From Corticium candelabrum (taxonomy: Eukaryota; Porifera; Homoscleromorpha; Homosclerophorida; Plakinidae), in contig NC_085100.1 of assembly GCF_963422355.1 (NCBI RefSeq), positions 64,501 to 128,500 of the forward strand: a DNA stretch of 64,000 nt. Direction: 5' to 3'. The position numbers were made by a program, and so were the translations under genes. The notes beneath the pieces were generated by a model that did no database searches, was not told the DNA's origin, and saw only the letters and a program-made list of their open reading frames with translations. Below are positions 50,761-64,000 of the stretch, one piece after another (position 1 is the first letter of the stretch; each line of letters opens with the position of its first letter).

Positions 50761-52009
50761 ATGGCAAGCGACATGGAAGACCCTCTCGCGCCGGTTGCTT
50801 TTGAATCTGATGAAGAATGGCTTGCAGTTAACTTTCAAGAAGCTGCATGTAGTGATTCTTCTCTTCGCTTCAAGGTGCGCAAAAGAGAAAATTCGAACTG
50901 TCAGTTAGTTATCAGCTGCTCTGATGTGGACGGAGAAGAAAAGAATTCGTGGGAAGTAACGTGGAGTTTGGAAAAACTTGCAGAGAAACATTCGGAACTG
51001 TTAGCAATATTTCCTAGCCTTAGACAGGAACTTCCGGTCATGCCAAAGCGGCCATCCGGGATATGGAGCTATCTTTATTCATTTAAAATTCCTGACGAAT
51101 TTTATAGTGAAGTAGAGGCGTATCTTCTAGCAGTTACTTCATTTTGTGGCAAGGAAATGATTTTGGAGACTTTCTTTGGAGTTGAAACGTCAACATTAGA
51201 CTCTTTTCTTGTCTCTCTTGCTGATTTTGATAAGGGCAAAGTGACGTATGCTGTGCAAGATGCAAAGATAACGCTAGAAGAAACAGGTCAGATGAGACAA
51301 GATGTTACATCAGCAGAGGAGCTGGTTGTTGTTTATGAACATGAAGATGCCGCTTTAATAGAACTGGACAGGCAAGAATTGAAGCTTGCAGAACTTGAGG
51401 AACAGCCATTTGCTGATCTTCGAGATTTAGAACAGCAAGAAAGACATTTTCATCGTATGAACAGTATTGATGGCAGCCTCAGTAATCAAGAGCAGCTACA
51501 GAGCGTTGGGAAAGAGAGAGAATCACATGAGGAGTATCTTCGTGCTCAAAACAATCTACTAGATCTTCATGAAGAAAAGTATGAGAGCATGGTTTACCGT
51601 ACAACACACTGTATTGAACAGATGTTGAAAGATAAAGACAGGTTTGGTCCATCATGGGAAGAACATGGACGTGATCGAATGAAGCGGATGGAGGAGAAGA
51701 TGGTGATCATGACAGTGGAATTGCTGAAAGTTAGATCCAAAAAGCTGCGTTTGGAGAAGGACAGAAAGCTAATGGAGATTGCAACTGTGGAGGAAAGTAG
51801 AGATCTTGATGAAATAGTCAAAATCAAGGAGAAAGAGTTTTATGAGTTACACATAAAATGGCTTGATGTTATGCTACTTCTGTTGGAAGAACAGGAAAAG
51901 AAAGTGAAGTTAGAAATTGGAAATGAAGCAGATGGCAGTCGTGTTAAGAAGTTGAGGAGCAAGGAAGGCAAGTTAGCTAGCAAGAGGTCACACCTGAGGA
52001 ATCAAAAGG

Positions 52010-52060
<51 letters not shown>

Positions 52061-53251
52061 ACGCGCATAGGTCTACACACTGTTCTGTATCAATGTCATT
52101 TTTCTTATGATGGACAGCTCAACATCTCAGGATCAGAATGTGTCAATTGCACTGTTTAATTTATAGAGAGTATGTGTTGCTGCTGTTAAGAAGAACAGTT
52201 ATGGTTGGATTTATATGGAAAAGTCAGCGTCCGCTAAGCAAGCTGCTGAAAAAGTGTGTTGTGCTTTCCTAACTGGGCTATTAAGACAATCAACTGGTTT
52301 ATTATGCTTGCTTAGAAACAAGATGCTGAACGTGTCAATGCTGAAAAGCTAAAACAACAAAAGATTGAAGAGCGGAGAAGGACTTTAGATCGAATCCATA
52401 CATTTAAAGAGGTATTTATCATCAGGCACTTGACTCACAACTGAAGTCTTGTGCTGTCATATTGTTATCACTCTATGTTGTGCAATGTGTTGTAGCGATA
52501 TCCGATGCCTGAAGTAAAGAAGCCTCCTCGTTACTTGCCTCCATCTCGACTCAAGCAAAAACAGGAAAGAAAGAAGACTCCAGCATCTTCTTCATCTATT
52601 ATGGCGAGCTCTATGGCATCTATTAGAGCATCAGCAGCTAAAAACAAGTCTAGACCAAGTTCAAGAAATGAAATGGGCAAAAAACCTGCACATAATGGAC
52701 CTCCTGCAGTTCCTCCACCACCTGCAGCTGTAGAAGCCAAGCTTGCTGCTCTGTCTGACATTGACCTGTCTGCTTTGGCACCTGCTTCTCCACCTCCTGC
52801 TTCTCCAACCTTGCCTGTTACACATGCACCACCAGTTGCTCCTCCTCTACCTCCTGCAGCTCCACCAGCACTGCCAACCATAACAGAAACAAAACCAGCA
52901 GTTCCACATGTAGCAGCAACCACTCAGTCAAAAGTTGCTGCTGCTGTAAAGAAAGAGACACGAGTGGCACCTGGAGTGTTTGATATTGCAAGTATTTTGG
53001 CTGCCAGGAAGAGTTTGAAAGTAACTGGCTTCTCAGGTGCTCTTGCTGGTGGAGTGAATGAGATGAAGGTGCTGTTGAGAGCTGGAGTGAAGGAAGATAC
53101 AAACGGAAGTGGGAGTGGAAGTTTGTCAGTAAAGGCAACCATCTCAGACACGAATGCAGAAGCACTGAGTGCAGCTCTTGATCGCATGAAGCCATTCACA
53201 TCGGGCGATACATCAGCTGAGTCAAGCAGCAGCAGCGATGATGACGATTAG
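50761..53251 (+). CDS. WHAMM/JMY-like Arp2/3 activator with degenerate C-terminus
   Basis: WHAMM/JMY proteins join a membrane-binding N-terminus, a microtubule-binding coiled coil and a C-terminal WWCA module that activates Arp2/3. Exon 1 (to 52008) starts MASDMEDPLAPVAFESDEEW, followed by FKVRKRENSNCQLVISC and a long coiled coil (DRMKRMEEKMVIMTVELLKV). Exons 2 and 3 (52167 and 52317 onward) continue the coil. Exon 4 (from 52497) has RYPMPEVKKPPRYLPPS, proline tracts, then FDIASILAARKSLKVTG and NEMKVLLRAGVK at the two WH2 positions, a connector-like ALSAALDRMKPFTSGD, and an acidic tail SSSSSDDDD. Compared with WHAMM, both WH2 motifs are weak and the terminal tryptophan is absent, so Arp2/3 activation is doubtful. 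ATG 50761 was preferred because MEDP aligns with the family start; 50644 is also open. Confidence 0.8.
52012..52058 (+). repeat. (GT)n microsatellite at a 5' splice site
   Basis: The tract starts 4-5 bases into intron 1 of the WHAMM-like gene: exon ...CAAAAG, intron GTAGGTGTGTGTG. Sense strand GT. Confidence 0.93.
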
Positions 53252-53806
53252 TAAATGACTGAACATACAATTCTAAATGAATTATGGGGTTTGTATCTTT
53301 ATCAACCATTTATATTGTCGGTTTGTTCACAAATACTGCAGAGAGGGTTATGTTAACTGTTTACGGTACTAGTAAACTGCTTAAGTGTTGAGCTTGTGGA
53401 ACATACAACAAACGTGTAACAATAAAAGATGTATTTTGTGAGTAAAGGCCTTGCATTAGACTTGTGCCCAGTCCTCCTCCGCGCTGGGTTGCTTACACCA
53501 CGTGCGCTAGGTGTCACGTGTGTATAGATCCATCGTTGTGCTTAGGCCAACCACACGTGTGAAACCACATGGACCTACACACACGTGACAGCTAGCGCAC
53601 GTGATGTTCGCAACATAGCGCGAAGGAGGACTGGGCACGAGTCTAGCCTTGCATTTCACAGTATTTGATAAGAATAAGAGATGTGGCAACTCCAGCTTTC
53701 CTAACAACATCATGCCATTGGAAAGGAAAGACTGCATAATCACATAGCAACATCTAACTGTAGAAATGCTAGTTCTACCATAGAGACGGTGGAGGTAAAC
53801 AAAAAG
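53252..53806. other. convergent spacer, WHAMM-like / SNX27
   Basis: Contains 3' ends of two convergent genes, with AATAAA at 53421-53426 as a plausible polyadenylation signal for the WHAMM-like gene (AATAAAAGATG), and the fold-back element at 53457-53645. No gene is seen. Confidence 0.5.
53457..53645. mobile_element. fold-back element, TAG-CTCG family, copy D
   Basis: A 189-base hairpin with termini TAGACTTGTGCCCAGTCC and (reverse complement) TAGACTCGTGCCCAGTCC. The arms extend about 70 bases through CCTCC-CGCGC and CACGTGCGCTAG-like segments. The 9 bases GCCTTGCAT are exactly duplicated at 53448-53456 and 53646-53654. No coding capacity. The precise duplication and well-matched arms suggest a fairly recent insertion, just beyond the WHAMM-like polyadenylation signal. 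Confidence 0.92.
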
Positions 53807-56800
53807 CTACAAATCATCATCATCACCACCGTTAGTTAAAGGTACAGTCGACGGTTTCTTCTTGTTTGCAGCAATCTAAAGAACAAACACAAGGAACATT
53901 ATCAGGTGATACACCACATGATGTAGACTGTGACGCACGGAAGTGTTTGCCTTTCTTTCTGCTTTCTTCTCATCAGATGTGACCTAGTGACAAACAACAA
54001 GCAACTGACTTGACACGAACAATGTGTGTACGAAGTACTGTGATACCCGACCACCGTTCCTCATCGAGCTGGCAGCTGCTGGAATAACAGGAGCCTGTGA
54101 AACAAAAGAGTTAGAATTGTGCAATACAATAAAACACGCCATCAGTCCTATAGTCTGTCTCATGCAGTTTCTACACTACAGCAACACAACATCAGTGATT
54201 TATAGTAAATAAATTCTGTTCCTATGTCATGATGAGTTGTCCACTAGTATGACAATGCTACTGTACATGTATAGCAGCAGTTTACCTGAAAAGCATCCTA
54301 GACCATTTTAGTTGTTATAATTAATCCAATACAACAGACAACCTTGCTGTATGTAGCAGCTCAAACACAGTTACTAACACTAGCCAACCCTAACCATTTT
54401 ATAGTCAATTAACTAATATAACCACAGAGCTCTTTATTGCATAACAATGTATCACTGACAACTTCAGAAACAGTCCAGAAGAGATGCAATATTAAATTGC
54501 AGTACGATACCTTGTCCTTCCACTTGATTTCATCCATTACTCTATCAACACAGTCGACCAAATATTTATACTGTACACAATCACATAACAACACATCAAA
54601 CACACAAAAAATGATCAGTATGTATAACACACATATTCTGAATAAATTCTAATCCATTTCAACTTCTCTCCTCTTGCATATTGAAAAACAAATGCATTCT
54701 CCTCAATATCTGCCTCCCAAGATTTTATAGCCTCCCATGCAAACGTGTGATCTTGATCCTAACATGTAGCAATTTAGAAGTCACTACATTGTGCTTGATG
54801 TACTTGTGATGTACTTGTGTTGTACCTGAGCGACTCCTTCTTCGTCACACGCTTGCAGTTTGAGATGATTGAAATTTACAGATGTGATCACATGACCTTG
54901 TTTACGAGCATCACATGCTGCATGTGGAAAAGTAATTGAGCAATAATCAGGCAACGCTCTAGCCATATCCAAGAACTGATCAACAAAACAAAGATAATGA
55001 ACTACAATGACAGAATAAATTTTACAATAACAACCAACTTGTAATTTCTTGTTGTGACCTTGTTGTAACACTTGAAGTTGTTTCAATTGACTACCAGGAT
55101 TAATACGACCCTTTCTAATATCTTCAACAGCCTGCAAGCAATACGAGCACTATGATAGTGTATGTGTGCAACTATTTAGTCACTGAAGTCTGAACTAACT
55201 ATTCAATTAGTAACTTTGCCCATCAATTATGTTTCATATGACACTAACCAACCTGCCAATAGAAAAGATTTTGAGCAACTTCATCTTCACTAGCTACAAC
55301 TTCTTGTGTAAGTGTAAAAAGCCATTTCTTCAAAGTGAGACATGTTTGAGTCGTGCTAGAGTAGTTCTTGATATAAATACGATGAGGAAACTCAGAGGGT
55401 TGCAACTTCCGCTCTACAAAATATCACAAAAACCTTACATCATCACACATCATAAAGGAATGGGCGGACAGGCAAACAAAGAGATTAATATTTCAACTAA
55501 AAATGACGTAAAGACTTTTTGGTTGATTGAACCACATATTCAATTTCATTGTCTTGGTGTTTTTGCTTACCAAAATCGTGAGCCATCAGTTGAAAAAGAG
55601 CAAAGAATTTCCAATTTTCCTTTGCTAAACCAATTTTGTTCACAATAGCCTACAGACATATGACACTATAAGTTCTACTGCCACACATAATACAGCAAGA
55701 TAGTAAAATCATGATCTTAACATTGCTGTGTCATGTCATCGCTTCTATGTACCTTGTATACACTAGCTGTCGTGCTGTCTTTCTTCACAGATACCGATAT
55801 TGTAGAACGATTGGCCAGCAACACCTTCAACTCAACATCTAAATTGTTTTCTTTCTTCACAGTTTCTTGTGCCTTGTTAGAACATTACAAAAAATATGCA
55901 ATAATTACACACAAATCAATTAACCACACGAGTAAAGAAATAAAAATCACTAAACATTCTCCAGACTACTCACATGATGTTGATTACAATAATAACAACA
56001 AAACAGTGTCTTGCCTTGTCCACTTCTAAGAACTCTGTCATTGTCTCTCCCTCCATAATTACACAAGCTGCACAAACTACAACAGACACTTTCTGATGTG
56101 CAAGTGATGTATTAGTACTGTAGTGTTTCTTCACCTTTATCAAGATAACTTTCAAGAGACCGCCTCCGAGCATCAAGCTTTGTCTCCGAAAGTGCAAATG
56201 GCCACTTGCCAGGTAACTTGGGAAATGAAAATTCAGAAAATTCCTCTTTCAACTAAAATCAAAATGTTTGTTATCAAAAACAGAGCTAACAGCTAAGAAT
56301 GTAAAGTGAAACAAATAACAAATAAATAAAAACAGACAAACAAAATATATTTTATCAATAACTCTTCACAGAGCATAATAAAACTTCAGTAAATCTAGAA
56401 CTAATCTACATCTTAAAACTTGTCAACAATAGATAAACAGACAGACAAAGTGTAGTATATTAGTCTGTATTGTGTCTCGTTCACTTAGCTCTTATATCAA
56501 AGTACTGTAGGGCTAGTGATATGAATTACTACATTGCTATTAGGCCGCACCAAAAAATTGTCTGATTGGAGTAACACGCCCACCCGTATTTAGAGGGCCA
56601 CTGAGTTTTTTTATTGGGCTGGCCATATCCGTGTTTGAGGGGGCACGCATTTTGAGAAATGGTGTGTGTCTGGTGACTGTAGTCTTCGTGAGGTATTGCA
56701 GGAAGTTGGATTCGGTGATCGAATGGACGACGTACTCAGCATGCAAACTGCGACCACAGACACTTCCTCCAAACAAGATGCTGAGTTAGATGATGATTTA

Positions 56801-57705
56801 TAAAAAAATTATAAAAAAACTCTGCCCGCCCTTCTTTTCCGCTGCATGTTACCCAATCAGACAATTTTTGGGTGCAAACTTATTATAAACAAAACAAGTG
56901 ATCAAAACAGAAAACTAAACATACATACACACAAATAGCAGACAGGAAAATATACAAAAGGAGATAAGCTGCCGTCACCTTTTGATCTAATGTTACAAAT
57001 TCACTGTATCGTCGTGATGTGAGATATTTCCCTGCCAAGTAGACATTGAACACGGTATATTTCTCTCCTTCCTTCTCCTCTTGTCTCGTGTCTGGTATTG
57101 TTATCGGCAACGACCGTTTCTCAAAGTAATCTCTGCTAGCATGGTGTTGCCTCTCAACCTCTTTCTCTAACATCTGAGCTTCCTGTTGCTTCACTGATAT
57201 CAACACAAGTTTTAACTCATCTCCAGCATGTCGAATCATGTCAACAACTTCTTTATGTGTGAGACCTTCAGCACTGACACCATTGCTAGCACAAGCCATA
57301 GGAGGCAACATTTTTGTAAGACGCTACTGTTCAATACCACAAACTAGTTACTAACTAGTAAGTAAGTAAACTTGACTTCACACTCTATCACATGACCACA
57401 GCGAGTGACGTCAATTAACTTGATTAAGAATTCTCTTACACTTCCAATATTCGATCTCCAACTTTGATTCCGGCTCGATCAGCTGGTCCTTCCTCCAACA
57501 CAGCACTAATGTGCTGCATGGGCGCGTACAGTTGACCGTCAATTGGCTTGAGAGTCCCTCCTGAAGCTACTTGACCACGAACGTTAAATCCATAGCCTTG
57601 TTCGTTTTTATTAATGACAACTTCTCGTGGTCTTGAATCAACAAACGCCGCCTCCTCGTTTTCTGTCAGGTCAGCTGCGACAAGTGCGTCGTCTGAATCC
57701 TCCAT
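53807..57705 (-). CDS. SNX27: sorting nexin 27 (PDZ-PX-FERM-like)
   Basis: SNX27 sits on early endosomes and, with retromer and WASH, returns PDZ-ligand cargo to the surface. Exon 1 gives an acidic start ([20 protein letters not shown]) and the PDZ domain with [40 protein letters not shown] and GDRILEV. The next exon completes it ([18 protein letters not shown]) and opens the PX domain ([40 protein letters not shown]). FERM-like parts follow: [53 protein letters not shown]. It ends with a basic/acidic tail ([19 protein letters not shown]) not typical of the human protein. All domains are in order and it looks complete. An in-frame ATG at 57720 is an alternative start. A Harbinger-like MITE lies in one intron. 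Confidence 0.95.
56543..56879. mobile_element. PIF/Harbinger-like MITE in an SNX27 intron
   Basis: A 337-base element. Ends: GGCCGCACCAAAAAATTG and (reverse complement) GTTTGCACCCAAAAATTG, both followed by TCTGATTGGG-like sequence. TTA flanks both sides (56540-56542, 56880-56882), the usual PIF/Harbinger target. A 78-codon frame inside shows no transposase motif. Confidence 0.82.
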
Positions 57706-57755
57706 TGCAGTCACGCGCACAGGAATTAACGCGCGCTAAAGCAAAAGAATGCTAC
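57706..57755. promoter_or_regulatory. very short two-way promoter, SNX27 / MSTO1
   Basis: Fifty bases (35 if the ATG at 57720 is used) separate two divergent start codons. The stretch contains TCACGCGCAC and AACGCGCGC. The transcription starts must lie in or near each other's coding region or be tightly interleaved. Geometry-based inference. Confidence 0.6.
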
Positions 57756-62560
<4,805 letters not shown>

Positions 62561-62666
62561 AGGTATTTTATTTTCTATAGCTGTATGCATACATTAATTT
62601 CGAGAAATCATGGCGTTCTGAGGTTCTTTTTACTGGTAAACTACTACTCTATCATAACATTATCCA

Positions 62667-64000
62667 CTAGTAATATCTACTCGGAACCGGTTGTGTCTGA
62701 AACATACCCTGTCCTCTACCTCTACCTCTACCTCTATAGTGTACACTGTGTCGAAATGGTGGATGAGGATATCGCTGAGCATCAATGCCTGGAAATGGAC
62801 CCATTCCCATTGGGTTGTAAACACCTGCATGTGGCATACTCTGTGAAGGTGATGTGATGGGCATTGGGGGATTCCCCAGAATAGATGGTGGCAGAAATGG
62901 CGGTTGAAGCATCATATTAGGAGATGGCAAAGGATGAAACTGCTGATTCATTGGTTGATGTTGTACAAATGGCTGAGGACCTGGGGGATGACCTTCTATT
63001 CCTAAAGAGTCCTCACGATGTGTTGAAGGGAAAGGTGCAGTGTTCATTCCTACGACAGGTTGTGCATTCTCCGTTAATGGACTTGATGCATTTGCTGACA
63101 TTCCATTTCCACCGGTAAACTGTCCAACAGTTTCCTTTTTTGTTCCAGTGTTTTCTTGATTAGTTGCATTGATATCAATTAGTAGTCCATTTATACTTGA
63201 CGCTGCCTGTGATGTTATGTCTGCTTTTGTTACCTTTGCTGGATGAGATTCATCTTCCGATGCTGAATCGTCAATGTCCATGTCTTCTTCCTCAATGTGA
63301 TCTACATGGCCTGTATCGGTTGACTGCTTCTGATCTTCCTGCACATTATGTACAACACCATCTGGTGTTGGCAACGTCCGTGAAGAATGTAGAAGAAACA
63401 CACCAGTTGGCTGTATTGCAGAGAGAAGGGAGGAATCAGATGCCGTAGTACCGTCAACTGGAAGAGTAAGAGCTGGAACTTTGTCTGCTTGCTGGTTTGT
63501 TGAAAGAGCACTCAGCTTGGAACGCAGAGAAGCCAGCACAGAAGAAACTCTTGAGTCACTTTGCATAACTTCCTAATAACAGAAAACAACAAAGATGTAG
63601 ACATATTTAGTGCAATCCACAATGCCATCTATTAACATTACAGACAGCTACGATGTTCAACAAAGCATCACTCAACACCTACAACGTAATGTACTGGAAA
63701 GATCCATCTCTGAATGTTCGTAATTATACTGAAGGGATGCGTCTCTCACTTGATACATAATTCAACTTACAATTAAAGAGCTACGGAAGTTGACTGCATG
63801 GAGTCAACATGGACCAATGAACCAACACATGACACCACGATGATGACTGCTGCAATGGAGACACAGTCACATGCATACCTTAGTTTCTGTCTATTCAAGG
63901 AAAATGGTATGCATGTGTCTGTTCTATGTCAATGCAATAAATAAGTCTTACTTTGTAGAGTTTCTTTGTAAGTGCTGCTTCTTGTCTCTGTTCAACAAGT
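62667..64000 (-). CDS. proline- and RGG-rich protein, C-terminal part (cut by window end)
   Basis: Two exons are visible: 62667-63573 and one from 63952 to beyond the window, joined by a GTAAGA...TTAG intron. The second-last exon ends with a helix, LVEQRQEAALTKKLYK, and the large exon continues EVMQSDSRVSSVLASLRSKL. Then come an acidic stretch (HIEEEDMDIDDSASEDES), a long Pro/Met/Gln-rich region (LQPPFLPPSILGNPPMPIT) and a terminal RGRGRGRGQGMFQTQPVP ending SRYY. The layout (helix, acidic patch, proline tail, RG box) recalls nuclear pre-mRNA proteins such as RPRD2, but I see no decisive motif and leave it unnamed. It is convergent with MSTO1. Confidence 0.7.

Noticed and set aside
50778-50793. 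AGACCCTCTCGCGCCG in the WHAMM-like 5' coding region matches 16 bases of the copy C terminus
   Set aside because: No inverted partner or target duplication is near it and it encodes the aligned start EDPLAP; with this many comparisons a 16-base chance match is possible.

Overview
The window is gene-dense, AT-rich nuclear DNA from an animal. Nearly every gene is split by GT-AG introns of about 50 bases to a few kilobases. The set (N-WASP, WHAMM/JMY-like, NG2/CSPG4-like, SERINC, REEP, SNX27, C3orf38-like, BPI/LBP-like) is metazoan. Compact intergenic spaces and the mix of families suggest an early-branching invertebrate such as a sponge, but the sequence alone does not fix the phylum. One 200-base run of N (46983-47182) marks an assembly gap.

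Layout, left to right: C3orf38-like (-), UBLCP1 (-), a BPI/LBP-family lipid-binding protein (-), importin-9 (-, about 11 kb, its introns packed with mobile elements), SLC25A46 (-), SERINC (+), REEP5/6-like (+), an unrecognised 98-residue coiled-coil protein (-), a 2770-residue NG2/CSPG4-like membrane proteoglycan in one uninterrupted reading frame (-), N-WASP (-), SERF (-), SUB1/PC4 (+, runs into the gap), TIMM44 (-, last exon lost in the gap), a WHAMM/JMY-like Arp2/3 activator (+), SNX27 (-), Misato/MSTO1 (+) and the 3' part of a proline- and RGG-rich protein (-). Most are single-copy housekeeping genes with no shared pathway. The partial theme is actin and membrane traffic: two Arp2/3 nucleation-promoting factors lie within 10 kb of each other, followed by the endosomal sorting nexin SNX27. 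Four gene pairs are head to head with 50-180 bases between start codons (SLC25A46/SERINC, SERF/SUB1, TIMM44/WHAMM-like, SNX27/MSTO1), so shared two-way promoters are likely.

Non-genic content is rich in three things. First, (GT)n microsatellites sit in introns, mostly with GT on the sense strand; one forms the 5' splice site itself. Second, four fold-back elements share the terminal motif TAG-CTCG-CCAG; three have perfect 8-9 base target duplications, and one is cleanly inserted in a LINE remnant. Third, there are other small inverted-repeat elements with recognisable target duplications, a decayed hAT transposon in the SERF intron, and two copies of a tRNA-headed SINE, each directly behind a GT tract.

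I found no operon-like, CRISPR, prokaryotic or obviously new multi-gene system. The fold-back family, the sense-strand GT bias, the WHAMM-like protein with a degenerate C-terminus and the unresolved frame in SLC25A46 are the items most worth a second look. Exon coordinates are hand-derived from splice consensus and homology remembered from protein families, not from alignment.
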